DNA from: Tateyamaria omphalii
Lineage (GTDB): Bacteria > Pseudomonadota > Alphaproteobacteria > Rhodobacterales > Rhodobacteraceae
Assembly: GCF_019802125.1 (NCBI RefSeq)
Contig: NZ_JAHVHT010000008.1
Coordinates: 1 to 64,000 of the forward strand
DNA: 64,000 nucleotides
Reading direction: 5' to 3'
Under the pieces are notes generated by a model. It worked only from the letters and a program-made list of their open reading frames with translations. It did not search any database and was not told the DNA's origin. Position 1 is the stretch's first letter. The number at the start of each line of letters is the position of its first letter. Positions 7,497 to 15,925 of this stretch are shown here, piece after piece. The translations under genes and the position numbers were made by a program.

Positions 7497-10073
7497 ATGG
7501 CCCTTATTCCCGTTGATCTTCCCAGCCTGCCCGGGCTGATCGGATTGCCGTCAGACGCGACCGTGTCCGTCACCGGCTCGACCGACATGCTGGTGCTGTC
7601 CGACAGCTCGCTTGCCGGCTTCTCGACCGAGATTTCACCCGCCTATCTGGTGCTGTCGAGCGGCATCGCCGGCAACATCACCCAGCCCAACACGGCCGGC
7701 AACCAGGGCACCGATATCGGCACCTCCGGCGTGGCCGACGACACGGTCACCGTGTCCTTTTCCTTCACCGTGCCCGAAGGGTTCACCAGCTTTTCCTTCT
7801 CGTTCTCCTTCTTCTCGGAAGAATTCCCCGAATTCGTGGGCTCGCAGTTCAACGACTTCTTCTCGGTCACCGTGAACGGCACCGAGGTGGCGATTGACAC
7901 CAATGGCAACCCGATCTCGGTCAACAACGACTTCTTCTCGGACACGCTGACGCCCGTGGGCACGTTCTTTGACGGCCAGACCCCGCCCCTGCAGATCACG
8001 ACCGAGGTCGAGGCCGGATCGCAGGTCGAACTGGTGATGAGCATCGGCGACGTGGGCGACGGCATCTATGACAGTGCCGCCTTCATCGGCGACTTCACCC
8101 TGTCCACCCCGCAGATCGTGTTCCTGCAATTCGACGCAGGCTCGGTCAACATTCCCTATGTGATCGAAGACGAAGAGGGCAACCTCGTCTACAGCTTCTC
8201 GATCGACCTGCCCGGCTCGGGCCTGTCGGCTGCCGAGCGGCAACAGGTGCTGGATGCGGTCAACGCCATCTACGAAGACTTCAACATCGAGTTCGTGGGC
8301 GAGGAACCGGAAAGCGGCGACTTCTCGACCGTGCATGTGGGCGGCTCGGTCTCGGACCTGCCGGCGGATCTGGGCGCGCCTGCCAACCTCTTCGGGCTGG
8401 CCAGCCAGATCGACTACGGCAACACCGACCTCAATGACGACGCCTTCGTGCTGTCGGGCGAGATCGGCACCGATCCGGGCGACATCGCGCAGCTTGTGCA
8501 GGTGATCGCACACGAGGCCGGGCACCTGCTGGGACTGCGCCATGTGGATGACGAGGATGCGCTGATGTATCCCTTTGCCGATCCCGACGCGACCGGCATC
8601 GACGACGAAGACCAGCCCCTGGCCGAAATCGTCGACGGCGTGGTCACGCCGCTGGATCCGGGCGGCACCCAGAACAGTTTCGAGGAACTGGTGCGCAATG
8701 TGGGCCTCGACGGGGCCGCGCCACTGATCGAAAGCGAAAGCTTCTTCGATGCGTTCCTGAACTTCTTCAACTTCTCGGTGGCCCCGGAGGTGACGATCTA
8801 CAATGCGGTAGCCGTCCTGTTCGTCCCGGACGAGGACGGGGGCAACCTGATCCTGTCCACCGTGCCCCTTGGCAACATCACCGACAGCGGCGCAGGCTTC
8901 GTGCTGCCGACGCTGGGCGGTGACCATGTGGCGATCTTCGGCGAAAGCGTGCCCGGCGGCGGCTATGACAGCGTCCTGTCCGATGGCACCGTCACCAATG
9001 TCGATTTCGAGGCCCTGGGCTTCCAGGGCATGCTGAGCCTGCTGGGCATCGACCTCGGGCTGATCGGCGACGGGTCGGGCGACAGCAATGGCGCCAACCT
9101 GACCTTCGGCACCGTGGACGAGGATGGCGACATCACCCCTGTCTCGGACGTCACCGCCACCGTCACCGACGCGACCGAGCTTGAAGCCACCGACGGGGCC
9201 GACAACCTCACCGGCACCTCGCTCGATGACAACATCCTGGGTCTGGGCGGCAATGACGACATCTTTGGCCTGGCGGGCAATGACACGCTTCTGGGCAATG
9301 ACGGCATTGACGAGATCACCGCGGGCATCGGCGCCGACGTGGCCGATGGCGGCTCGGGCGACGACTCGATCCTGGGCAACAACGGCTTCGACACGCTGAA
9401 CGGCGGGGCCGACAACGACACCATCAACGGCAATGCCGGGGCCGACGAGATCTCGGGCGGGTCGGGTGATGACTTCCTGATCGGCGGCATCAACTTCGAC
9501 CTGATCATGGGCGACAGCGGCAACGACTCGCTCTTTGGTCAGGAAGGCCAGGACACGCTGGATGGCGGCACGGGCGACGATGACCTGAACGGCAACTTCG
9601 GCTCCGACACGCTGCTCGGCGGCGCGGGCGAAGACACCGCAAATGGCGGCGTCGGCTTCGACTTCATCGACGGTGGTGACGGCAATGACGATCTGAACGG
9701 CAACAACGGTGGCGACACCGTGCTGGGCGGCGACGGCAATGACGTCATCCGCGGCAATGCCGGGTCGGATCGTCTGGACGGTCAGAACGGCAATGACATC
9801 CTGGTGGGTGGCATCGGCGCCGACACCTTCATCATCAGCCCCGGCAATGACGTGATCCTCGACTTCCAGAACGACATCGACACGATCGAGATCTCGACCG
9901 TGTTCTTCGACGGCATCCCGACGGATCAGGAAATCATCGACGCCTTCGACGTGGTCAACGGCAACCTGGTGGCGGTGCTGGATGCGGAAAACTCGATCCG
10001 CATCAACAACATCACCGATGCGAGCCTGCTGCTCGACGATATCATCTTTGTCGGAGACGAGATCCCGCTCTGA
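7497..10073 (+). CDS. Secreted RTX metzincin with N-terminal choice-of-anchor-like domain
   Basis: An 858-residue acidic extracellular protein. The N-terminal ~205 residues (PSDATVSVTGSTDMLVLSD; FSFSFFSEEFPEFVGSQFND) resemble choice-of-anchor L type domains. A metalloprotease segment follows with the zinc motif HEAGHLLGLRH near residue 339 and a plausible Met-turn ALMYPFAD. Residues ~565-780 are RTX nonapeptide repeats (GGxGxDxLxG type), which bind calcium after export. The last ~80 residues (DTIEISTVFF... SLLLDDIIFV) are a typical type I secretion signal region. There is no Sec signal peptide. A strong Shine-Dalgarno (AGGAGG, 7483-7488) fixes the start. A bidirectional terminator follows. 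The protease substrate is unknown, and no T1SS transporter is in the window. Confidence 0.88.
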   Translation: MALIPVDLPSLPGLIGLPSDATVSVTGSTDMLVLSDSSLAGFSTEISPAYLVLSSGIAGNITQPNTAGNQGTDIGTSGVADDTVTVSFSFTVPEGFTSFSFSFSFFSEEFPEFVGSQFNDFFSVTVNGTEVAIDTNGNPISVNNDFFSDTLTPVGTFFDGQTPPLQITTEVEAGSQVELVMSIGDVGDGIYDSAAFIGDFTLSTPQIVFLQFDAGSVNIPYVIEDEEGNLVYSFSIDLPGSGLSAAERQQVLDAVNAIYEDFNIEFVGEEPESGDFSTVHVGGSVSDLPADLGAPANLFGLASQIDYGNTDLNDDAFVLSGEIGTDPGDIAQLVQVIAHEAGHLLGLRHVDDEDALMYPFADPDATGIDDEDQPLAEIVDGVVTPLDPGGTQNSFEELVRNVGLDGAAPLIESESFFDAFLNFFNFSVAPEVTIYNAVAVLFVPDEDGGNLILSTVPLGNITDSGAGFVLPTLGGDHVAIFGESVPGGGYDSVLSDGTVTNVDFEALGFQGMLSLLGIDLGLIGDGSGDSNGANLTFGTVDEDGDITPVSDVTATVTDATELEATDGADNLTGTSLDDNILGLGGNDDIFGLAGNDTLLGNDGIDEITAGIGADVADGGSGDDSILGNNGFDTLNGGADNDTINGNAGADEISGGSGDDFLIGGINFDLIMGDSGNDSLFGQEGQDTLDGGTGDDDLNGNFGSDTLLGGAGEDTANGGVGFDFIDGGDGNDDLNGNNGGDTVLGGDGNDVIRGNAGSDRLDGQNGNDILVGGIGADTFIISPGNDVILDFQNDIDTIEISTVFFDGIPTDQEIIDAFDVVNGNLVAVLDAENSIRINNITDASLLLDDIIFVGDEIPL

Positions 10074-10094
10074 TCCGTCAGACAACTGCAAAGG

Positions 10095-10125
10095 AAAGGG
10101 GCGCCCATAACCGGCGCCCCTTTTT
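10095..10125. terminator. Bidirectional intrinsic terminator
   Basis: An 8-bp perfect stem GGGGCGCC (10098-10105) / GGCGCCCC (10113-10120) with a 7-base loop is flanked by AAA on the left and TTTTT on the right. It sits between the convergent RTX metzincin (+) and the sulfotransferase (-), whose stop is at 10125, so it can serve both strands. Confidence 0.85.
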
Positions 10126-10955
10126 CATGTCAGCCCAGGCTCGCGATAGTGCGGGTCAAGCCAGTCCGACAGGTCCAGCCCGGTCAGCGTGGCGGTGGCG
10201 CGGATATCGTCGTGATAGCCCTGCGCCAGCCGCTCCAGCACCGCGCGCGGCGGCATCTCTTCGGCATCCCCCGAGGGCACGGGCACGATGCGCGCACCCT
10301 GCATCTCGGCGGGCATCGGGTGATCCGGCAGACCCAGAAAGTCAAAGGTGCGGGCCAGGGTGGCAGCCTCTCTGCAGGCCAGGTCCTCCATCCGCAGAAA
10401 CAGCACCTGATCGCGGGGAAAGAGGTCCAGCATCCGGGTGATCTGCGGGGCGTAGAACCCCCGTTCCACGTAAGTGAACTTGCGCAGCGCCTCGACCGGT
10501 TTGACGGCTGGGCGCAGGGCGGCGCTGTCCGGGGCAATGGCCGCCTCGAAAGACAGCGGATCATGTCCGCGATAGCGCGACATCTTCCAGTGCGACACCG
10601 CCCGGTAGACCGGGTGGCGCAGCATCACGATCAGCCGGGCGGCGGGATTGTAGGCGGCCAGCCGCGCCATCGCGTCTGGCCAGAACATGTAGATCGGCGT
10701 CGCCTCACCCCAGAGCAGCGCAGGGTCCGCGCCCTCGAAATGGGTGTGCAGGGCGCTGTATTCGGGGCGCGTCCAGTCGGTGCGGTTCTTGTCGAAGAAA
10801 TGCAGTTCCTTGCGGGCCGGGGCGGCGATGCCGGGGTGCAAGGTCAGCTTGGCAAACAGCGCCGTGGTGCCCGCCTTCTGGGCGCCCACCACGAAAAACC
10901 CGAGGCGCTTGTCGTCCTCCCGTTCTGACCCCTGCCCTGCCCCGCCGGGTGCCAC
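10125..10955 (-). CDS. Sulfotransferase family protein (rml operon)
   Basis: Cytoplasmic transferase predicted to move sulfate from PAPS to a hydroxyl, probably of a sugar. The 5'-phosphosulfate loop FFVVGAQKAGTTALF is at about residues 20-34, KELHFFDKN follows, and the 3'-phosphate motif LIVMLRHPVYRAVSHWKM is near 108. The 276-residue length is usual for bacterial sulfotransferases. The start is GTG, sharing one base with the rmlA stop (TAGTG), so it is the last gene of the rmlCBDA operon. That linkage suggests sulfation of a rhamnose-containing glycan, which is inference. Confidence 0.85.
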   Translation of the reverse strand: MAPGGAGQGSEREDDKRLGFFVVGAQKAGTTALFAKLTLHPGIAAPARKELHFFDKNRTDWTRPEYSALHTHFEGADPALLWGEATPIYMFWPDAMARLAAYNPAARLIVMLRHPVYRAVSHWKMSRYRGHDPLSFEAAIAPDSAALRPAVKPVEALRKFTYVERGFYAPQITRMLDLFPRDQVLFLRMEDLACREAATLARTFDFLGLPDHPMPAEMQGARIVPVPSGDAEEMPPRAVLERLAQGYHDDIRATATLTGLDLSDWLDPHYREPGLT

Positions 10956-11827
10956 TATTTCAGCAGGCTCAGCAGGTAGGCACCGTAATCGTTCTTGGCA
11001 AAGAGCTTGCCGCGCTCTTCCAGCCCGGCCCGGTCGATCCAGCCCTGGTCAAAGGCGATCTCGTCCGGGCTGCCCGTCTGCAGACCCTGGCGCGATTGCA
11101 GGGTCCGCACGAAATTGCCCGCATCCAGAAGGCTGGCATGGGTGCCGGTGTCGAACCAGGCATAGCCACGGCCCATCTGCTTCACCTTCAGCATCCCTTC
11201 GTGCAGGTAGCCTTCGAGCAGGGTGGTGATCTCCAGCTCGCCCCGATCCGACGGGGTCACCTTGCGGGCGCGATCAGGCGCATCGCCATCCAGGAAATAG
11301 AGCCCCGTGACCGCGTAGTTCGACGGCGGCACTTCAGGCTTTTCGATGATCTGGCGGGCGTTGCCCTCGGCATCGAAATCGACGACGCCATAGCGTTCGG
11401 GATCGGCCACCCGGTAGCCAAAGACGGTGCCACCGGTCTCTTGCGCGTCGGCCTCGGCCAGCAGTTCGGGCAACCCATGACCAAAGAAGATGTTGTCGCC
11501 CAGCACCATGGCCGACGGCGCGCCGGCGAGGAAATCCTCGGCCAGCAGATAGGCCTGCGCCAGCCCGTCGGGGCTGGGCTGCACGATATAGGTCAGCGAC
11601 ACGCCCCACTGGCTGCCATCGCCAAGCGCGCGCATGAACTGGTCCTGGTCCTGCGGCGTGGTGATCACCGCGATCTCGTTGATGCCCGCCAGCATCAGCA
11701 CGCTGAGCGGATAGTAGATCATCGGCTTGTCATAGACCGGCAGAAGCTGTTTCGAGACCGAAACGGTGATCGGGTAGAGCCGCGTGCCGGAGCCGCCTGC
11801 GAGGATAATGCCCTTGCGCTGTGTCAT
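10955..11827 (-). CDS. rmlA: Glucose-1-phosphate thymidylyltransferase
   Basis: First step of dTDP-L-rhamnose synthesis: glucose-1-P + dTTP to dTDP-glucose. The N-terminus has IILAGGSGTRLYPIT and SKQLLPVYDKPMIYYPL, the RmlA signature. VLGDNIFFGHGL, EKPEVPPSNYAVTGLYF and the C-terminal YAWFDTGTHASLLDA also match. Length 290 is standard. The start overlaps the rmlD stop by 4 bp (ATGA), and the stop overlaps the following sulfotransferase start, so it is tightly coupled. Confidence 0.97.
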   Translation of the reverse strand: MTQRKGIILAGGSGTRLYPITVSVSKQLLPVYDKPMIYYPLSVLMLAGINEIAVITTPQDQDQFMRALGDGSQWGVSLTYIVQPSPDGLAQAYLLAEDFLAGAPSAMVLGDNIFFGHGLPELLAEADAQETGGTVFGYRVADPERYGVVDFDAEGNARQIIEKPEVPPSNYAVTGLYFLDGDAPDRARKVTPSDRGELEITTLLEGYLHEGMLKVKQMGRGYAWFDTGTHASLLDAGNFVRTLQSRQGLQTGSPDEIAFDQGWIDRAGLEERGKLFAKNDYGAYLLSLLK

Positions 11828-12684
11828 GTGTTCAAATCCTTCAAAATATCCTTGAGGCTCGCGCGCCAGTCAGGGCGCGGGATACCGAATGCGGTGGTTG
11901 TGGCGCTGCAGTCCATGCGCGAATTCAGCGGCCGCGTGGCAGGCGTGGGATAGTCCGACGAGGGGATGTCGGTGACGTCACAGGTCAGGCCCGCTTGCGC
12001 AAAGATCTCGCGCGCGAAATCGGCCCAGCTTGTGTCGGGGCCGCCCGAGAAATGGTAGATGCCCGCCTTGGCCGGATCGGCTTTCAGCGCCTTGGCGATG
12101 GTCAGGCAGGCCTCGGCAATCTCGGCCGCACCGGTGGGTCCGCCGATCTGGTCGGCCACGATGGTCAGCGCATCACGTTCGGCCCCGAGCCGCAGCATCG
12201 TCTTGACGAAGTTGCCGCCGTGCGCCGACACGACCCAGGACGTGCGCAGGATGGCGGATGTGCCGCCTGCGGCCTGCACGGCCTGCTCGCCCGCGAGCTT
12301 CGTGCGCCCATAAGCGCCCTGTGGTCCCGTGGGATCGCTGGGTTGCCAGGGGTCGGTGCCGTCGCCCGAGAACACGTAGTCGGTCGAGATGGTGACGAAG
12401 GGGATGCCCAGATCGGCGCAGGCCCGCGCCATGGCGGCGGGGGCATCGGCGTTGATGGCGTGGGCGGTGGTCTCGTCCTCTTCGGCCTTGTCCACGGCGG
12501 TATAGGCGGCGGCGTTGATGACCGCGTCCGGCTTGTGATCCGCGATGACCTGCGCGCAGGCGGCGGGGTCGGTCAGGTCGGCGGCGGCGCGATCCAGTGC
12601 GGTGATCTGCACCCCCTGCCCGCTTCGTGCGCGCAGTTCGGTTGCCACCTGTCCGCTGTGTCCAAAGACCAGAATGTCCATCAT
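11824..12684 (-). CDS. rmlD: dTDP-4-dehydrorhamnose reductase
   Basis: Last step of dTDP-L-rhamnose synthesis, NAD(P)H-dependent. This short-chain reductase fold starts MMDILVFGHSGQVATEL, with INAAAYTAVDKAEED, STDYVFSGDG and the catalytic YGRTKLAGE (YxxxK). Length 286 is typical. It is third in the rmlC-B-D-A order. The 51-bp gap to rmlB holds a 24-bp palindrome that is repeated near parB. Confidence 0.96.
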   Translation of the reverse strand: MMDILVFGHSGQVATELRARSGQGVQITALDRAAADLTDPAACAQVIADHKPDAVINAAAYTAVDKAEEDETTAHAINADAPAAMARACADLGIPFVTISTDYVFSGDGTDPWQPSDPTGPQGAYGRTKLAGEQAVQAAGGTSAILRTSWVVSAHGGNFVKTMLRLGAERDALTIVADQIGGPTGAAEIAEACLTIAKALKADPAKAGIYHFSGGPDTSWADFAREIFAQAGLTCDVTDIPSSDYPTPATRPLNSRMDCSATTTAFGIPRPDWRASLKDILKDLNT

Positions 12685-12706
12685 CGTCCTTTCGCGTCTC
12701 TGTTCA

Positions 12707-12730
12707 AAACCTTTCGCATGCGAAAGGTTT
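12707..12730. repeat. 24-bp perfect palindrome, copy 1 (candidate partition site)
   Basis: Half-site AAACCTTTCGCA followed immediately by its reverse complement, giving a perfect 24-bp palindrome in the rmlB-rmlD gap. The identical 24 bases recur at 18546-18569 downstream of parB. Identity between two distant intergenic copies suggests a protein-binding site. ParB is the natural candidate in this context, but no binding evidence exists. As a terminator it would be poor: no GC-rich stem and no loop beyond CATG. Confidence 0.6.
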
Positions 12731-12735
12731 GGGGA

Positions 12736-13779
12736 TCAGCCGGTGCCCAGGCGCTGGCCGACGCCTTCGCGGTCCTGCAGGGCCCGCCACCAGCTTTCGT
12801 TGTCCAGATACCACTCCACGGTCAGGGCCAGCCCCTCTTCCACCGTGACGGACGGGCGCCAGCCCAGTTCGGTCTGCATCCGGGTCGGATCGATCGCATA
12901 GCGCGCATCGTGGCCGGGCCGGTCGGTGACAAAGGTGATCTGGTCGGCATAGGATTTACCATCGGCGCGCGGGCGCTTGTCATCAAGAATGGCGCAAAGC
13001 GTCTGCACCAGTTCGAGATTGGTGCGCTCGTTCTCGCCCCCGATATTGTAGCTGCGGCCAAGCTGCCCCTTTTGCAGCACGGTCAGAAGCGCGTCGGCGT
13101 GATCCTCGACATAGAGCCAATCGCGCACGTTGGAGCCGTCTCCGTAGATCGGCAGCGGCTGTCCGGCCAGCGCGTTGATGATGATCACCGGGATCAGCTT
13201 TTCGGGGAAGTGGAAGGGGCCGTAATTGTTCGAGCAGTTGGTCAGCACGATGGGCAGGCCATAGGTCTCACCCCAGGCGCGCACCAGGTGGTCGCTGGCG
13301 GCCTTGGAGGCCGAATAGGGGCTGCGCGGGTCATAAGGCGTGGATTCCGTGAACTGACCGGTCGCACCCAAGCTTCCGAATACCTCGTCCGTGGAAATGT
13401 GGTGGAAACGGAAGCCGTCGAACTTGTCTCGCCCTTGCCAGTAGCGGCGGGCCGCTTCGAGCAGGGTGTAGGTGCCGGTCACGTTGGTCTGCACGAATGC
13501 GCCCGGGCCGTCGATAGAGCGGTCCACGTGGCTTTCAGCCGCCAGGTGCATGACCGCATCAGGCTGGTGCGTGTCAAAGATGCGCACCATCGCATCCCAG
13601 TCGCAAATGTCGGCCTCTTCAAAGCTGTAGAGGTTGGACGAGGCGACCGATGCCACGTTGTCGAGGCAGGCCGCATAGGTCAGTGCATCAAGATTGACGA
13701 CCTCGTGCCCCTGCCCCACGGCCTGTCGCACCACGGCCGAGCCGATAAAGCCCGCGCCCCCTGTGACCAGAAGTTTCAT
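12736..13779 (-). CDS. rmlB: dTDP-glucose 4,6-dehydratase
   Basis: Second step of dTDP-L-rhamnose synthesis. This NAD-binding extended SDR begins [19 protein letters not shown] and contains [14 protein letters not shown], the catalytic [15 protein letters not shown] (YxxxK) and [18 protein letters not shown], all diagnostic for RmlB. Length 347 is standard. It starts 3 bp after the rmlC stop, in the same operon. Confidence 0.97.
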   Translation of the reverse strand: MKLLVTGGAGFIGSAVVRQAVGQGHEVVNLDALTYAACLDNVASVASSNLYSFEEADICDWDAMVRIFDTHQPDAVMHLAAESHVDRSIDGPGAFVQTNVTGTYTLLEAARRYWQGRDKFDGFRFHHISTDEVFGSLGATGQFTESTPYDPRSPYSASKAASDHLVRAWGETYGLPIVLTNCSNNYGPFHFPEKLIPVIIINALAGQPLPIYGDGSNVRDWLYVEDHADALLTVLQKGQLGRSYNIGGENERTNLELVQTLCAILDDKRPRADGKSYADQITFVTDRPGHDARYAIDPTRMQTELGWRPSVTVEEGLALTVEWYLDNESWWRALQDREGVGQRLGTG

Positions 13780-13782
13780 CGC

Positions 13783-14343
13783 TTATCCTTCGTATGTGAA
13801 TGGCGTGTCGAGATCGGCGAGCAGCGGGGCCACCGCGTCCTTGTCGGACAGGATGGGCTCACTGACGCCGCCCCAGTCGATGCCGATCTGCGGATCGTCC
13901 CAACGGATCGCGCCCTCGGTCTCGCGGGCGTAATAGTCGGAACATTTATAGATGATCTCGGTGTCGGGCTGCAGGGTGACAAAGCCGTGGGCGAAGCCCG
14001 CGGGCACCAGAAGCTGCTTGCCGTTCTCAAAGCTGAGTTCCGCGCCGAACCACTGGCCGTATGTGGGGGAGCCGCGGCGGATGTCGACGGCCACGTCAAA
14101 GAGCGCGCCCTTGCCGCAGCGCACCAGCTTGTCCTGGGCGTGGGGCGGGGCCTGGAAATGCAGGCCGCGGATCGTGCCGACCGCGCTCGACAGGGAATGG
14201 TTGTCCTGGACAAAGGGGATATCGATGCCGTTTTCGGCCAGCGCCTTGGCGCTGTAGCTTTCGGAAAAGAACCCGCGCGCATCGCCGAACCGCGCCGGAG
14301 TGATGATGACCACACCGGACAACGGCGTTTGTTCGATCTGCAT
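13783..14343 (-). CDS. rmlC: dTDP-4-dehydrorhamnose 3,5-epimerase
   Basis: Third step of dTDP-L-rhamnose synthesis. This cupin-fold epimerase has FFSESYSAKALAENGI, TIRGLHFQAPPHAQDKLVR (catalytic His) and LLVPAGFAHGFVTL. Length 186 is standard. It is the first gene of the rmlCBDA-sulfotransferase operon, so the promoter should lie in the 138 bp between it and the end of repA. That gap is AT-richer just upstream of the ATG, but no clear -35/-10 pair is seen. Confidence 0.97.
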   Translation of the reverse strand: MQIEQTPLSGVVIITPARFGDARGFFSESYSAKALAENGIDIPFVQDNHSLSSAVGTIRGLHFQAPPHAQDKLVRCGKGALFDVAVDIRRGSPTYGQWFGAELSFENGKQLLVPAGFAHGFVTLQPDTEIIYKCSDYYARETEGAIRWDDPQIGIDWGGVSEPILSDKDAVAPLLADLDTPFTYEG

Positions 14344-14481
14344 GAATGTCGTCCTTAATCACGCGTCTAAAATTACGCGGTGCTTAACAAGCGACCCCTG
14401 CCCTGTCCACCACGGGCCCCGGTCGCGGGATGCCGCAGGCAGGGCGCTGCCCAAATGCGCGGCAGCCCCGGGGGTGGGGTC

Positions 14482-15486
14482 CTACCCCCGCTTGCGCAGC
14501 CAGCCCAGGAAGGCCTTGTCCGGCGCTGTCAGGCGCGGACTTCCGCTCGCCCGCCACATGGCGTGCCATTCGGCCTGCAGCGCATAGACATCCGCGCCGG
14601 GGACCAGCGCGCGGGCCGCATCCAGCGTGTCGGGGGCAAGGTCGGGGGGCGGGGCGCTGACCATGGCGCCATCGCGCAGGGTGAAGCGGATCATGTCGCC
14701 GGGGTCTTCGGCCATGTGGTAGTCGGGCAGGTGGTCGGCGGCGATCATGTCGCGCAGCATCTTGCGGAACACGCGCCGTGGACTTGCCGAGCCGGATTTC
14801 TTGAGCAGCGTCTCGACACTGACGCGCCAGTCACGCTGACGTCCACAATGCTTGCGGGCAAGCTCATAGACCCGCCGTTCCAGCGGCTTGCGCAGGCGAA
14901 AGTAGTCTCTGTTCAGGGTCAAAACCGATTTTGACAGCACCGCACGGTAGAGCCATTCGGACAGGGTGACGGCCACCGACACCATCCGCCCCCCGCGCGA
15001 GCGGCGCACGATCTGCCAGCTTTCGATCAGGCCGAAACCGGTCGTGACCTCTTCGCCCCCGGTTTCCAGGTTGGTGGTGATGCGGGTGCCTGCGAGCCGC
15101 TCGAACGCCTCGCGCAGACGGGCGTAGCCGTCACCCGAGGTTTCGCGATTGGTCGCCACCATCAGGTCATGGGCCCGCAGGTGCAGGACGCGGGTGATGT
15201 CGCGCCCCGCATTCAACGCCGCCATGAGCTGGCTGATGCAGTAGATCAGGATGTCCTTGTCATGGATCGTGGCGCGGCCCCGGACCGAAGGGGTTACCGT
15301 GATCTGGGTGCCATTGTGGGTGTAGGACAGGATGCGCCGGTCGGGCCGGGTCGACAGCGAAAACATCGGATGTTCCATGCTGCCCAGATCGTCCTTGGGC
15401 GGCGCGTCGAAGATGTCGCACAGAAAGAAATCGCCTGTGGGGTGATGGTCGGGGAGAAGCCCCCCTGCATGGGATGTCACTGCCAT
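14482..15486 (-). CDS. repA: Plasmid replication initiator RepA
   Basis: Probable replication initiator of the roseobacter RepA type. The conserved block begins LPDHHPTGDFFLCDIFDAPP and includes MFSLSTRPDRRILSY, RGRATIHDKDILIYCISQLM and LTLNRDYFRLRKPLERRVYE, which resemble winged-helix initiators that bind iterons. I place the start at ATG 15486 (MAVTSHAGG; 334 residues), because the in-frame extension to 15795 is low quality, rich in cysteine and basic residues, and would run through the candidate origin. It is divergent from parA-parB across a 439-bp gap with origin-like features. The family was assigned by memory of sequence style and context, so the type (RepA-I or other) is inference. 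Confidence 0.82.
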   Translation of the reverse strand: MAVTSHAGGLLPDHHPTGDFFLCDIFDAPPKDDLGSMEHPMFSLSTRPDRRILSYTHNGTQITVTPSVRGRATIHDKDILIYCISQLMAALNAGRDITRVLHLRAHDLMVATNRETSGDGYARLREAFERLAGTRITTNLETGGEEVTTGFGLIESWQIVRRSRGGRMVSVAVTLSEWLYRAVLSKSVLTLNRDYFRLRKPLERRVYELARKHCGRQRDWRVSVETLLKKSGSASPRRVFRKMLRDMIAADHLPDYHMAEDPGDMIRFTLRDGAMVSAPPPDLAPDTLDAARALVPGADVYALQAEWHAMWRASGSPRLTAPDKAFLGWLRKRG

Positions 15487-15578
15487 ATGCCTGCCCTCGT
15501 GATCCCCTACCCCGGTCTTGGCGCCGGTGGTTTTATCGAAGAATCGGGTTCGTGGTTTCGTTGACGCCCACCCTAAAG

Positions 15579-15587
15579 TTATCCACA
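15579..15587 (+). promoter_or_regulatory. DnaA box
   Basis: TTATCCACA, the perfect consensus DnaA-binding 9-mer, lies 92 bp upstream of the repA start in the candidate origin. Confidence 0.7.
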
Positions 15588-15620
15588 GGCTGCGTCCATC
15601 ATGGCGGTGGTCCGCATCGG

Positions 15621-15686
15621 GGGTTCGGAGTCGGTCTTTCGGGGGAGCAGAGTCGCTTTGTCGTGGTTTCAGAGTCACCTGCTCTC
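15621..15686 (+). repeat. Three degenerate 22-bp iteron-like repeats
   Basis: Consecutive 22-bp units start at 15621, 15643 and 15665. The core GAGTC falls at 15628, 15650 and 15672, exactly 22 bp (about two helical turns) apart. Units 1 and 2 agree at 15 of 22 positions, and units 2 and 3 at 13 of 22 by eye. They are possible binding sites for RepA. Confidence 0.5.
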
Positions 15687-15925
15687 TGGAATTTGACAGC
15701 AAGCCATTCAGAGCACAGTGTTTTTTGAAAGGCGCACAGACCCTTAACATATAATAACACCAATTAACTGGATAAATGGGCGCTTGAGCGGGCAAATGTG
15801 CAGGCGCAGATGGCCTTTTTCCTTAGAAAATGGAGAGAAAAGCCGCCGCATCTCCTCAAAAACATTCCATGTCACAGGTTTTCGGGTATGCTGGGCAAAA
15901 AGCATAACATGAAGGCATATCAGGC

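Larger units (their letters stand above)
15487..15925. other. Candidate replication origin, repA-parA intergenic region
   Basis: A 439-bp stretch with no convincing gene between divergent repA and parA. It contains a consensus DnaA box (TTATCCACA, 15579-15587), three degenerate 22-bp repeats in exact 22-bp register (15621-15686), a 10-bp direct repeat TCGTGGTTTC (15550-15559 and 15661-15670), and a conspicuously AT-rich tract around 15718-15776 in an otherwise GC-rich window. This order (DnaA box, iterons, AT-rich segment, next to the initiator gene) is what an iteron origin looks like. It must also hold the repA and parA promoters. Functional assignment is inference. Confidence 0.65.

Noticed and set aside
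7635..10091. 818-residue open frame antisense to the RTX metzincin
   Set aside because: It is the complement of GC-rich RTX repeat DNA; the translation is a monotonous Val/Ala/Asp/Gln pattern with no domain, and the plus-strand gene has a strong ribosome site and clear motifs.
15487..15795. N-terminal extension of repA to 15795
   Set aside because: It would run through the DnaA box and iteron-like repeats, and its translation is unlike the rest of the protein; ATG 15486 fits better.
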